A DNA stretch of 64,000 nt from Achromobacter spanius (GCF_003994415.1 NZ_CP034689.1:5022001-5086000); one strand, 5' to 3'; counted from the stretch's first letter, positions 9,224 to 18,998 are shown. Program-made: numbers and translations. The notes: generated from the sequence alone by a model not told the origin.

Positions 9224-9257
9224 CGTACCGTACCTACATGAAGGAATGTACGGTACG
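9224..9257. repeat. 10-bp inverted repeat, GTAC-rich
   Basis: CGTACCGTAC (9224-9233) and GTACGGTACG (9248-9257) are perfect inverted complements with a 14-base loop. A related half-site occurs a little downstream (GGTACGACCGTACC near 9270-9283). The location in a gene-poor region suggests an operator or remnant of a mobile element; no T-run follows, so it is not an obvious terminator. Confidence 0.5.
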
Positions 9258-9369
9258 CAACTTTCCCAGGTACGACCGTACCTCGCTCGGAGCCGAGGCC
9301 ACCGACATCAGGTGAAAGTTCGGGCTGGTGAATTCCGCCTGGCAAGAGATAAGGTAGTCCCTGCCAAAG

Positions 9370-9969
9370 CCGAGATTGCTCCTCCCCTCTACTGCGCGCT
9401 AACCTCGTCGCGCCCCTATATCTCATGCGAGCGCCCCCGTGAAAAGTCCTGCCGACCATAAAGCCGAAAGTGTCTGCTGGAGCATGGTGCGCCTCGTCAA
9501 AGATAATCAAATCGAATAGATCTGCGGGACTTACGGGCTCCAGGACCGGCGAGGTGCTCGCTGGCGTGGACACGACCACATCGAAAGTTTTAAAGGCAAG
9601 CCATTCATCGGCGCTCAATGGCCTGCCCTTCTGTGGATGTACATGAGGATTTCCTGCCTCCGCCGGTAAGACCTTGAGCTTGCGTAGCGTCGACAGTTCA
9701 CCGAAGTGGGCCGAGGTCTGTCGTCTCAGCACATCCGTGGGTTCCACCACCAGCACACGGTTTGAGCACAACAAAAAAGGAAGCGCCATGATCACGGCAG
9801 TCTTCCCATATCCAGTCGGCAAAGACACTATGGCCGGCTCGTCGTAGACCGAAAAGTGGGCCGCCACAGAATGAAGAGCGCCCAACTGGCCTGGCCTAAA
9901 ACCCGAGTTCGGACTGCTAATGGGTTTCAAAGCCAGCATGTGGCTATGTTCAATGAAGAAATCGGCCAC
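9370..9969 (-). pseudogene. DEAD/DEAH-box helicase, N-terminal fragment
   Basis: From ATG 9969 about 185-200 codons encode a convincing SF2 helicase start: a Q-motif-like F-R-P-G-Q, Walker A (S-L-P-T-G-Y-G-K-T), motif Ia (V-V-E-P-T-D-V-L-R-R-Q), and the DEAH box (I-I-F-D-E-A-H-H-A-P). Beyond this the frame stays open to 8824, but the sequence becomes Arg/Ser/Gly-rich and shows none of the expected motifs III-VI. A complete enzyme would need several hundred more residues, so this is a truncated or scrambled gene. It lies in the gene-poor region ending at tRNA-Pro, consistent with decay of an acquired gene. Confidence 0.7.
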
Positions 9970-10065
9970 GTCCCCCTCCCGGAATGAACTGGATGACCAA
10001 TTGTTACTTCAAAGAACATAACAAGCCAGCCTAATTTTTGAGACCTACTCCGAATTATTGCCGCT

Positions 10066-10185
10066 TCAGGTCTGATGGTCTTCTTTGTTGCGTCCTTCGG
10101 AACGAGCGATGTTATTCGCGACCCAAAGGCCGAATGCGATAACAGCTACAAGTACTCCGAGCATCACTGTAGTACCCAGGTCCAT
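10066..10185 (-). CDS. small single-membrane-span protein, 39 residues
   Basis: ATG at 10185 is preceded by a good ribosome site (GGAGAAAAG, seven bases away). The predicted 39-residue peptide begins M-D-L-G-T-T, has one transmembrane helix (V-M-L-G-V-L-V-A-V-I-A-F-G-L-W-V) and a charged tail (R-S-E-G-R-N-K-E-D-H). The longer frame to 10278 has a less natural N-terminus. I recognise no family. The ribosome site plus clear membrane topology makes it more credible than nearby ORFs. Confidence 0.45.
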   Translation of the reverse strand: MDLGTTVMLGVLVAVIAFGLWVANNIARSEGRNKEDHQT

Positions 10186-12345
10186 ACGCTTTTCTCCACA
10201 AACACAGCTCTGTCGGTACGCCTGATGATAGCAATCACCGCCGGATATGAACTGAGAATCCGCAGCGCAACGCAACATCGTTCGTAACAGGAAACCCGCT
10301 GGGATCCTGCTGGGTTCCTACTTGGTTAACCGCCGGTTCCCACATCAAAACCTAGAGCGGCACTCGACCAATTTGGTTCTGAAACACGGCGTAAAGGAGC
10401 GCGCTGTGCCCCAGCACAGTTGCTCAGATCTTGGGGTCCATGAGCGCCGCTGACACAGGATCCATGGCCATCCTCATAGGAGAAATACCCACGGAGCGAG
10501 GGAACCTGGCGGCCTGTAGCGGAAACCCAGCAGGTTATGGCCAGGTTTTACTTTCGAACCCAGTGCAAACCGGATGCAAAGCTACCAATCCCAATCCCAT
10601 TCCCAATCCCAAATCTTTTACTGGCTACGCCAGTGTCAACAGCGTCCGCGCCGCTGTCTGACCTGATAAGCCACAACAGGCCGGATCAATTCCAGATGGG
10701 ACGCCCTCGTAGATGCAGTGATGGTCCTTAGACGCGTCCACAGCCCGCATGAGCGGTCGAAACACCTAGGGTTACGGGGTAGCAGCCACTTTAGAGTCAT
10801 TGCAGCCCAGAGCGCGTTCTGCGCGATCTCGCGCTCTGTTTCTGAAACGCGAGTCGAATCTCCGAGTTTTTGCCTTGCAGGGTCTAGAAGACGGTTGGCG
10901 CCGTGCAAAAGAAAGTGGGCAAGTCGGAGGGTGTGGCCAGAGTCCTGTATTGCACAATCCAACGACTTCGCTCGCTAGAACGTGAGACCGCCGAGCCAGC
11001 CTTCCCTTTTGTCCATGGCAAGAATCGACGCCCACCGGGGCGCCAAGCTTCCCCGCACATTCGGAATATTTGATAGGGGATTTTGATAGGGTGTTTGAAA
11101 AGGGCTTTGACTGATGGCGTCAACACTTGATCTCTACGCCAGCCAAGCACTCCGGATCTGTTCGATGGTCCACAACCGGACAGCCGCCCCGCCCCTCGCC
11201 CACCGTCAGTGAAGCTGGAACGATCAACGGTCGATGATGTTCCAGACGTGCGTGACTAGGGTGGCAACTGTCCGGCGCCGGCGTCTCAAGGTGGGAGTTA
11301 TTTTTGCAACGCCACGAGCCGGACTTTTTTGACTGGGAACTGTTTGCCAGGCCGAGATACTCAAATACCCTGTCGGCAATTCAAGCCACTAACTTCTCCG
11401 CGACATGAACCGCGCTTGGTCCAGCCATTGCCGACCTTTTTGCTGCGACCCACGTTCCGTGTTTCTGAGCATTAATCGCGCCCCACGCTCCTTCGGTGCA
11501 GCATGATCCACCAAGGCCGCCCCTCCCCCCACGATTCACAAGTGCGGACGGTTGCGGCGGGGTGAAATCTACGGACCTGCGGACAAGTTTCAGCGCCTCA
11601 TACGCGGGATCGCGACCAGCCCGGGGTCGACTCAGCGAAATAATCTGTTAGCCGCCTGAAAGACTCCGTGTCCCTGTCGCAGCCATTCAGACATTGCGCT
11701 GGCAACTCCTACTTCCATTGTCGAAAGGACACCCCTCGTATCAGTACTAGGTTAAAGGATGCCCTATCCCCTCATTCCCGTACTAGGCCAAGTCTCCGCA
11801 GTTCGGGTCGGATAGACCGTCGACTTTGATTTCCCTCAGCGCAACTCAGAGCGCATTTGACACTGAGGTGTGCAGTATGGTCTCAGTGCAATGCACACAG
11901 CACATGCAGAGTACAGGCCGCGACGCTTTAAAAGTGCAACCGCGGAAGACCGGTCCACAGCACAGCTCGGCATTTGCTCCGCTAACGAATAACGCCGCGA
12001 GGATGGAAGGGCCGAAGGGTCGTAACGATTCAACTGTCGCGTGATGCCGCCGATGCTCTGCGACCAGGGCTCGGAACTCTCGCTTTGCTGCCCCAGCACA
12101 CACAGCCTCAGATGAAGGGGTTTGGCCTGCACCAAGCGCAACAGTCCCCAGAGCCCACCCAATTGGCCTGATGAGCCCAAAGTGCAGCGAGCTGCCCGCC
12201 CCCCACAATCAAGCAGAGACCCGGCAAGTGCCGAAATGCGCTATTGCCACCGAATGCACATCCTTGCCTTGATGCCGCGTGAACTTGCTCACCGCCAACT
12301 GCAAGTTCGTTGTCCCATATGTTGTCCCATATGCCCAGCAAAGAA
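10186..12345. other. gene-poor region, no convincing genes
   Basis: About 2.2 kb without a protein I can support on either strand. Several ORFs of 70-120 codons exist but have skewed composition and mutually overlap. By eye the base composition is less GC-rich than the flanks. Visible details are a C-A-A-T-C-C-C microrepeat around 10586-10617 and a 12-bp tandem repeat at 12309-12332. Its position at the 3' side of a tRNA gene suggests the remains of an integrated element, but no integrase or tRNA-end duplication was found. Confidence 0.5.
12309..12332. repeat. 12-bp tandem duplication
   Basis: GTTGTCCCATAT occurs twice in direct succession (12309-12320 and 12321-12332), close to the 3' end of the tRNA-Pro gene. 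It might be a remnant of an attachment region or of an integrase gene end; nothing further can be shown. Confidence 0.5.
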
Positions 12346-12380
12346 AAAGGGTTAGCTCACCGACATTGAGCTAACCCTTT
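12346..12380 (-). terminator. tRNA-Pro terminator hairpin
   Basis: AAAGGGTTAGCTCA (12346-12359) pairs perfectly with TGAGCTAACCCTTT (12367-12380) around a 7-base loop: a 14-bp stem. On the minus strand it follows the tRNA 3' end by eight bases and is followed by a T-rich run, as expected for the tRNA terminator. Confidence 0.8.
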
Positions 12381-12388
12381 GATTTTAT

Positions 12389-12465
12389 TGGTCGGGGCGG
12401 CGGGATTCGAACTCGCGACCCTCTGCTCCCAAAGCAGATGCGCTACCAGGCTGCGCTACGCCCCG
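12389..12465 (-). tRNA. tRNA-Pro (UGG)
   Basis: On the minus strand a 77-base cloverleaf starts CGGGGCG and ends CGCCCCGACCA, with encoded CCA. The anticodon stem-loop is TCTGC-TTTGGGA-GCAGA, giving anticodon TGG (proline). The T-arm GTTCGAATC is present. The 3' end faces the gene-poor region, the usual orientation for integration at tRNA genes. Confidence 0.95.
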
Positions 12466-12587
12466 AAGGGTGGCAACTATACCAGAATCCAGGCCGCCCG
12501 GGGCGCTGCGCGGCTCGCGGTGTTTCTGGGGCGCGCCATTCCGGGCGCGCCGCTTTCTTGCATCACCAGGTCAACCCAGCACGGGAA

Positions 12588-13364
<777 letters not shown>

Positions 13365-13412
13365 TTCTCTTCCCTTGGCTCCGGCGCGCCACGCGCGCCG
13401 GCAAAGCGATCT

Positions 13413-14270
13413 TTACTTGTTGCGGAACATGTTGCGGGCAAGGATGTTGATGCCCAGCACCAGCAGCGTGATCAGCGTGGCCCCGGCCCAGGCCAGGTCA
13501 TTCCAGTCCTTGAAGGGGCTGGCGGCGTATTGGTAGATTACGACCGGCAGGTTGGCCATCGGCGCGTTCATGTTGAACGACAAGAACTGGTTGGACAGCG
13601 CCGTGAACAGCAGCGGCGCGGTCTCGCCCGAGATCCGGGCAATGGCCAGCAGCACGCCAGTGATGATGCCGGTCTTGGCGGCGCGATAGCACACCAGCGT
13701 GATCATGCGCCACTTGGGGCAACCCAGCGCCGCCGCGGCTTCACGCAGGCTGTTGGGCACCAGCATCAGCATGTTGTCGGTGGTGCGCACCACCACCGGA
13801 ATCACCAGGATGGACAGCGCCAGCGCACCGGCCCAGCCCGAGTAATGCCCCACCTGCGCCACATACACGGCGTAGATGAACAGACCGATGATGATGGACG
13901 GCGCCGACAGCAGCACGTCGTTCAGGAACCGCGTGGCGGGCGCGAGCCAGCCGCGATGGCCATATTCTGCCAGGTAGGTACCCGCCAGAATGCCGATCGG
14001 TGTACCGATCAGCGTGCCGACGCCTGCCATCACCACGCTGCCGAAAATCGCGTTGATCAGGCCACCCGTTTGACCGGGGGGCGGTGTGATCTCGGTGAAC
14101 AGCGTGTAGGACAACGCGGGCGCGCCGCGGGTCAGCAGGGTCAGAATGATCCAGAACAGCCAGAACAACCCGAACACCAGCGTGGTCAGCGACACCGTCA
14201 GCATGATGCGGTTGATCACGCGGCGCCGGCGGTAAATGCCATTCTGCATATTGAGTACGGATACAGCCAT
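13413..14270 (-). CDS. pstA: phosphate ABC transporter permease PstA
   Basis: A 285-residue inner-membrane protein with about six membrane segments and the binding-protein-dependent transport fold. The E-A-A-A-A-L-G-C-P-K-W-R segment is the cytoplasmic EAA loop that docks onto PstB. It pairs with PstC to form the phosphate channel. It lies 48 bases upstream of pstB and 26 bases after pstC, in one operon. Confidence 0.97.
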   Translation of the reverse strand: MAVSVLNMQNGIYRRRRVINRIMLTVSLTTLVFGLFWLFWIILTLLTRGAPALSYTLFTEITPPPGQTGGLINAIFGSVVMAGVGTLIGTPIGILAGTYLAEYGHRGWLAPATRFLNDVLLSAPSIIIGLFIYAVYVAQVGHYSGWAGALALSILVIPVVVRTTDNMLMLVPNSLREAAAALGCPKWRMITLVCYRAAKTGIITGVLLAIARISGETAPLLFTALSNQFLSFNMNAPMANLPVVIYQYAASPFKDWNDLAWAGATLITLLVLGINILARNMFRNK

Positions 14271-14296
14271 GATCTTTTCCTTGTGCTCGCGGTGCG

Positions 14297-15313
14297 TCAG
14301 GTTTTCTTGCCTTCGCCGGCGGACAGGCGAACCAGCAGCACTTTGGCCAGGGCCAGCACGATCGTCGTGATCAGGAACAGGATCAAGCCCAGTTCCAGCA
14401 ACGCCGACTTTTGAATGCCGCCCGCTTCATTGAATTCGTTGGCCAGCGCCGAGGCGATCGAGTTGCCCGGAGAAAACAGCGACCCCGACCACTTGAAGGC
14501 GTTGCCGATCACGAACGTGACGGCCATCGTCTCGCCCAAGGCTCGGCCCAGACCCAGCATGACGCCGCCGATGACGCCCGACTTGGTGAAGGGCAACACC
14601 ACGCGCCACATGACTTCCCAGGTTGTGCTGCCCAAGCCGTAAGCCGATTCCTTCAACATGGCCGGCACCAGCTCGAACACGTCGCGCATCACCGCGGCGA
14701 TGAACGGGATGATCATGATCGACAGGATCAGGCCGGCGGTGAAAATCCCGATGCCGAACGGCGGCCCCGCGAACAGTCCGCCGATGATGGGCACGTTGCC
14801 CAGCGTGGCGATCAGGAACGGCTGCACATACTGCTGGAACACCGGCACGAAGACGAATAGGCCCCACATGCCGTAGATGATGGACGGAATGGCCGCCAGC
14901 ATTTCCACGGCCGTGCCCAAGGGGCGGCGTAGCCAGGTCGGCGACAGTTCCGTCAGGAAGATGGCGATACCGAACGAGACCGGCACGGCGATGATCAAGG
15001 CAATGGCCGAGGTCAGCAGCGTGCCGATGATGGGCACCACGGCGCCGTAGTTCTGGTTGACGGGATCCCAATCATTCAGCCACAGGAACGACAAGCCATA
15101 TTTGGCCAGCGATTCTCGACTGCCGTAGATCAGGGACACAAGAATGGCCGCCAGCAAAATGAACACCAGGAAGGCGAACAGGCGGGTCAGATTCTTGAAT
15201 AGCGCATCCATCAGCGCGTTTTTATTTTGCTTCATAGGCGAAGGCGTGCCGGTAGTCACGGAGTCCGCCACGCTGGGCGGAAGCGGCACACTATTATCCA
15301 TTACCGCGCTCAT
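14297..15313 (-). CDS. pstC: phosphate ABC transporter permease PstC
   Basis: A 338-residue permease with a polar N-terminal extension (about 30 residues) before the first membrane helix, as usual for PstC. Visible family segments are S-L-I-Y-G-S-R-E-S-L, L-A-A-I-P-S-I-I-Y-G-M-W-G and the EAA-loop region E-S-A-Y-G-L-G-S-T-T-W-E. It forms the phosphate pore with PstA. A 157-base gap with two palindromes separates it from pstS, which may lower its expression relative to the binding protein. Confidence 0.97.
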   Translation of the reverse strand: MSAVMDNSVPLPPSVADSVTTGTPSPMKQNKNALMDALFKNLTRLFAFLVFILLAAILVSLIYGSRESLAKYGLSFLWLNDWDPVNQNYGAVVPIIGTLLTSAIALIIAVPVSFGIAIFLTELSPTWLRRPLGTAVEMLAAIPSIIYGMWGLFVFVPVFQQYVQPFLIATLGNVPIIGGLFAGPPFGIGIFTAGLILSIMIIPFIAAVMRDVFELVPAMLKESAYGLGSTTWEVMWRVVLPFTKSGVIGGVMLGLGRALGETMAVTFVIGNAFKWSGSLFSPGNSIASALANEFNEAGGIQKSALLELGLILFLITTIVLALAKVLLVRLSAGEGKKT

Positions 15314-15363
15314 GGATGGACTTTCCTTAGGTAACCTGGGTGGAAACGGGAACTGCTGGGGCG

Positions 15364-15406
15364 AGCCGCCCCGGTTTTCTTGCAGGGCATGAATTCCGGG
15401 GCGGCT
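15364..15406. repeat. perfect 11-bp stem in the pstS-pstC gap
   Basis: AGCCGCCCCGG (15364-15374) is perfectly complementary to CCGGGGCGGCT (15396-15406), loop 21 bases. Between a binding-protein gene and its permease, such hairpins commonly stabilise the upstream mRNA end or cause partial termination. No T-run follows on the minus strand, favouring mRNA stabilisation or processing. Confidence 0.65.
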
Positions 15407-15408
15407 GC

Positions 15409-15474
15409 TGATGGGTTACGCGCGGCGTAGGGCTGCTTTCTTATTGCGGCCCTCGCGCGCTACACCCATCCTAC
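15409..15474 (-). repeat. 66-bp REP-like palindromic repeat, copy A
   Basis: On the minus strand it begins GTAGGATGGGTGTAGCGCG and ends CGCGCGTAACCCATCA, so GATGGGT and ACCCATC form outer arms with GC-rich inner arms. A second copy of the same 66-bp length lies at 55198-55257 continued at 56655, where an IS has interrupted it. The two copies agree in outer arms and in several internal blocks. Confidence 0.7.
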
Positions 15475-16511
15475 TTCCAGACGGGGGTGCCGTCGGTGGC
15501 TTTGATTTCGCCCCAGGCGGCGCGGATTTGCTTGGTCACGGCTTCCGGCAGCGGCACGTAGTCCAGATCCGCGGCCGACTTGGCGCCGTTCTTGAACGCC
15601 CAGTCAAAGAAGTCCAGCACGGCCTTGCCTTGCGCCGGCTTGGCTTGCGACTTGTGGATCAGGATAAAGGTGGCTGCCGTAACGGGCCACGAATCCGCAC
15701 CCGGTTCGTTGGTCAGGATCACGCCCATGCCCGGCGCGCTCTTCCAGTCGGCGTTTGCGGCCGCGGCAGCGAATGCCGACTGCTCGGGCTGGACGAACTT
15801 GCCGTCCTTGTTCTGCAGTTGCGTCCAGGCCAGCTTGTTCTGCTTGGCGTAGGCGTATTCCACATAGCCGATCGAGTTCTTCAGCTGGCCAACGTAGGCG
15901 GCGACGCCTTCGTTACCCTTGCCGCCTTGACCGGTGGGCCACTTGACGGCCTTGCCTTCACCGACTTGCGACTTCCAGTCAGCCGAGACCTTGGACAGGT
16001 AGTTGGTCCAGCCGAAGGTCGTGCCCGAGCCATCCGAACGGTGCACCACGATGATGTCGGCCGAAGGCAGCTTCACGTCGGGGTTCAGCGCCTTGATGGC
16101 GTTGTCGTCCCACTTCTTGATCTTGCCCAGGAAGATGTCGGCCAACACGGGGCCCGACAGCTTCAGCTTGCCCGGTTCCACGCCGTCGATGTGCACGACG
16201 GGCACGGTGCCGCCGATCACGGCGGGGAACTGCAGCAGACCGTTCTTTTCCAGGTCAGCCGCCTTCATGGGATCGTCCGAAGCGCCGAAATCGACGGTCT
16301 TGGCGATGATCTGTTGCTGGCCGCCGCCCGAACCGATCGACTGGTAGTTGATGGCGTTGTTGGTGGCCGCCTTGTAGTCCGACGCCCACTTGGCGTAGAC
16401 CGGGTACGGGAACGAGGCGCCGGCGCCAGTCACGTTGGCGGCTTGCACGGCAAATACAGCGGCGCTCAGCGCGACGCCCACGGAAACTTGTTTGAAGACA
16501 CGTTTGAACAT
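15471..16511 (-). CDS. pstS: phosphate-binding periplasmic protein PstS
   Basis: A 346-residue binding protein with a cleavable signal peptide (cleavage likely after A-V-Q-A). Family motifs are G-A-G-A-S-F-P-Y-P, G-S-G-G-G-Q-Q-Q, D-F-G-A-S-D-D-P-M and R-S-D-G-S-G-T-T, which provides phosphate-contacting residues. It captures inorganic phosphate for PstCAB. A near-consensus Pho box lies about 90 bases upstream, so the operon is expected to be induced by PhoB under phosphate limitation. A clear AAGGAA ribosome site precedes the ATG. Confidence 0.98.
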   Translation of the reverse strand: MFKRVFKQVSVGVALSAAVFAVQAANVTGAGASFPYPVYAKWASDYKAATNNAINYQSIGSGGGQQQIIAKTVDFGASDDPMKAADLEKNGLLQFPAVIGGTVPVVHIDGVEPGKLKLSGPVLADIFLGKIKKWDDNAIKALNPDVKLPSADIIVVHRSDGSGTTFGWTNYLSKVSADWKSQVGEGKAVKWPTGQGGKGNEGVAAYVGQLKNSIGYVEYAYAKQNKLAWTQLQNKDGKFVQPEQSAFAAAAANADWKSAPGMGVILTNEPGADSWPVTAATFILIHKSQAKPAQGKAVLDFFDWAFKNGAKSAADLDYVPLPEAVTKQIRAAWGEIKATDGTPVWK

Positions 16512-16601
16512 CTGGGTTCCTTCAGTGCTTGTTGGAGAAGTCGTATCAGGCTTTTCTTTGCTGCCTGTCTTTCAGCGACCTTCGCATCTTAGGGGGGCAA
16601 C

Positions 16602-16619
16602 GTGACAAGATAGTGACAG
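16602..16619 (-). promoter_or_regulatory. Pho box upstream of pstS
   Basis: On the minus strand the 18 bases CTGTCACTATCTTGTCAC form two 7-base direct repeats (CTGTCAC, TTGTCAC) with a 4-base spacer, matching the PhoB-binding consensus closely. They lie about 90 bases from the pstS start. Confidence 0.85.
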
Positions 16620-16662
16620 TCACATACGGTTCATGTAGCCCTGTCCCCAAAACCTAGAAAAA

Positions 16663-16701
16663 AAACCGTGGCCGCCCGGGAAACAAGGGCAGCCACGGTT
16701 T
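16663..16701 (-). terminator. ppk terminator
   Basis: AAACCGTGGC (16663-16672) pairs with GCCACGGTTT (16692-16701); GCCC/GGGC extend the stem across a bulge. On the minus strand a run of nine T follows. It lies 33 bases after the ppk stop. Confidence 0.85.
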
Positions 16702-16733
16702 GGGGGACACAACCCGGCCCAACAACGGACGGC

Positions 16734-18821
16734 TTAAACGCCCAGCTTCTGCATCAGGTATTGGTGCAGGTTGAAGGGTTCACGGCGGCTTTTCACGCGG
16801 GCGTAATCGCCGTCGGCCTGCTGTTGCCACGCCAATTGGTTATCGCGCAGCGCGTAGGTGAACGCTTCGTCTATCACCCGTTTTTTCAGGATCTTGTCGT
16901 AGATGGGGAAGGCAATTTCCACGCGGCGGAAGAAATTGCGGTCCATCCAGTCGGCTGAAGATAAATAGACCGTTTCCTCGCCGTCGGCGTAGAAATAGAA
17001 CACGCGCGAATGCTCCAGGAAGCGGCCCACGATGGACCGCACGCGGATGTTTTCCGACAACCCCGACACACCGGCGCGCAGCGCACACACCCCGCGCACG
17101 ATCAGGTCGATCTTGACCCCCGCCTGGCTGGCTTTGTAGAGCTCTTCGATAATCTGCTCTTCCAGCAGCGAATTCATCTTTGCCATGATGCGCGCGCGCT
17201 TGCCCGCCTTGGCCGCTCGCGCCTCCGCGCGTATCAGGGCCACCATTCCGTCGTGCATGGTGAAGGGCGACTGCATCAGCGCCTTGAGCGAACGACGCGC
17301 GCCCAGCCCGGTCAGTTGCGCGAACACCTTGTCCATGTCCTCGCACAACTTCGGGTCGGCGGTCAGCAAGCCAAAGTCGGTGTACAGGCGCGCGGTGCGG
17401 GGGTGGTAGTTGCCGGTGCCCAGGTGGGCGTAGCGGCGCAAACGGCCCTTTTCGCGGCGCAGCACCACGGCCATCTTGGCGTGCGTCTTGTGGGCCACGA
17501 CGCCGTACACCACGTGCGCCCCCACCTCTTCCAGCTTGGACGCCCAGTTGATGTTGGTCTGCTCGTCAAAGCGCGCCATCAGCTCCACCACCACCGTCAC
17601 TTCCTTGCCGGCCCGCGCCGCCGCAAGCAGGATCTTCATCAGCTCGGAATCTTCACCCGTGCGGTAGATGGTCTGCTTGATGGCCATGACGTCGGGGTCC
17701 AGCGCCGCCGCCGTCAGGAAGTCGATCACGGGCTGGAACGACTGGTAGGGGTGATGCAGCAGGCGGTCCTGGGCGGCCACCGCCTCGAACAGTTCGTGCG
17801 GTTTGTCGCCCACCCGGTCGAACGGCGCGGGAACCGGGGCCCGGTACTCCGGAAACAGCAGATCGGGGCGCAGGTCGGAATTGCACAACTGCATCAGGCG
17901 CGACAGGTTCACCGGACCGGGCACGCGATAGGTGTCCTCGGCCTTCAGCGAGAATTCACGCTGCAGGAAGGTTTCAAGTTCGACGGGGGTGAGCTTGTCG
18001 ATTTCCAGGCGTACCGCGGCGCCGAAATTACGCTGTGACAGCTCGCCCTGCAGCGCATGGCGCAGGTTGGTGACTTCTTCCTCATCCACGAACAGGTCGC
18101 TGTTGCGGGTGACGCGCCACTGGTAGCAGCCCAGCATTTCCAGGCCAGGAAACAGTTCCCCCACGAAGGCCCGCAGCAAGGACGTCAGCAGGATGAAGCC
18201 TTCGGGGTGGCCGGACAGCTCGGGCGGCATCTTGATCAGACGCGGCAGGGCGCGCGGGGCCTGCACCACGGCAATCGAAGCTTGCCGGCCAAAGGCGTCG
18301 GCGCCCGACAGCGACACAATGAAGTTCAGGCTCTTGTTGTAGACGCGGGGAAAGGGATGCGCCGGATCCAGCCCGATGGGCGTCAGCAACGGCATCACAT
18401 CGCGGTTGAACACCTGGCGCGCCCATTCCTGCTGCTCGGCGTTCCATTCGGAAGCGTGATGCAGGGTGATGCCCTCAGCCTGCATGGCGGGCAGGATGTC
18501 GTCGTTAAGCAGGTTGTATTGCCGCGCCACCAGGGCATGCACGGCATGCTGGACGTTTTCAAAGGCCTGGTCCGGCGTCATCCCATCGGGACCCACCAGA
18601 TTGGGCGATTGAAGCTGCTGCTCTTTCAGGCTGGAAATCCGGATTTCAAAAAACTCATCCAGATTGGAGCTGACAATGCACACGTAGCGCAGTCGCTCCA
18701 GCAGCGGCGTTTTCGGATTTTCCGCCATCGCCAGCACGCGTTCGTTGAATTTGAGCAGCGACAACTCGCGATTCATGAGCAAAGGCTCGCCAGGCGGGCG
18801 TGTGGGCATACCGGATTCCAT
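16734..18821 (-). CDS. ppk: polyphosphate kinase 1
   Basis: A 695-residue enzyme, normal length for PPK1. It reversibly transfers the terminal phosphate of ATP to growing polyphosphate. The N-domain begins L-N-R-E-L-S-L-L-K-F-N-E-R-V-L, and the catalytic region contains H-A-K-M-A-V-V-L-R-R-E and Y-A-H-L-G-T-G-N-Y-H-P, holding the autophosphorylated histidine. The gene diverges from ppx, which encodes the degrading enzyme, with a Pho-box-like site before ppk, tying polyphosphate synthesis to phosphate status together with the adjacent pst operon. Confidence 0.98.
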   Translation of the reverse strand: MESGMPTRPPGEPLLMNRELSLLKFNERVLAMAENPKTPLLERLRYVCIVSSNLDEFFEIRISSLKEQQLQSPNLVGPDGMTPDQAFENVQHAVHALVARQYNLLNDDILPAMQAEGITLHHASEWNAEQQEWARQVFNRDVMPLLTPIGLDPAHPFPRVYNKSLNFIVSLSGADAFGRQASIAVVQAPRALPRLIKMPPELSGHPEGFILLTSLLRAFVGELFPGLEMLGCYQWRVTRNSDLFVDEEEVTNLRHALQGELSQRNFGAAVRLEIDKLTPVELETFLQREFSLKAEDTYRVPGPVNLSRLMQLCNSDLRPDLLFPEYRAPVPAPFDRVGDKPHELFEAVAAQDRLLHHPYQSFQPVIDFLTAAALDPDVMAIKQTIYRTGEDSELMKILLAAARAGKEVTVVVELMARFDEQTNINWASKLEEVGAHVVYGVVAHKTHAKMAVVLRREKGRLRRYAHLGTGNYHPRTARLYTDFGLLTADPKLCEDMDKVFAQLTGLGARRSLKALMQSPFTMHDGMVALIRAEARAAKAGKRARIMAKMNSLLEEQIIEELYKASQAGVKIDLIVRGVCALRAGVSGLSENIRVRSIVGRFLEHSRVFYFYADGEETVYLSSADWMDRNFFRRVEIAFPIYDKILKKRVIDEAFTYALRDNQLAWQQQADGDYARVKSRREPFNLHQYLMQKLGV

Positions 18822-18857
18822 ACGTTTTGGAGGAGCGTGGAGTTTTACTGCAAAAAA

Positions 18858-18875
18858 GTGACGGTTCTATGACAT
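18858..18875 (-). promoter_or_regulatory. Pho box upstream of ppk
   Basis: On the minus strand ATGTCATAGAACCGTCAC resembles the Pho box (7-base repeat ATGTCAT, 4-base spacer, 7-base repeat CCGTCAC), about 37 bases from the ppk start. The match is weaker than for pstS in the first and second repeat edges. Confidence 0.65.
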
Positions 18876-18975
18876 AACAGCAAAACCGTAGCGTACGTCA
18901 AAAGCGGGACATATAGCGCAGGTCCGAATTTCGCCAAGCCCCTGATCCATAAGCGAAAACCCGTATCCAAGGGCA

Positions 18976-18998
18976 CTGTCACATGGGATCTCTATAAT
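18976..18998 (+). promoter_or_regulatory. candidate ppx promoter
   Basis: TATAAT at 18993-18998 lies 32 bases before the ppx ATG. A single Pho half-site (CTGTCAC at 18976-18982) occupies the -35 side, where a normal -35 hexamer is not evident. PhoB dependence is only a suggestion. Confidence 0.4.

Noticed and set aside
8824..9369. continuation of the helicase ORF
   Set aside because: Frame is open but lacks helicase motifs III-VI and has skewed composition; treated as outside the recognisable fragment.
10586..10617. CCAATCCC-like microrepeat as CRISPR
   Set aside because: Units are 6-7 bases with no spacers; no CRISPR array or cas gene seen.
10431..11150. several 60-108 codon ORFs
   Set aside because: They overlap on both strands, lack ribosome sites and show no domain; treated as non-coding.
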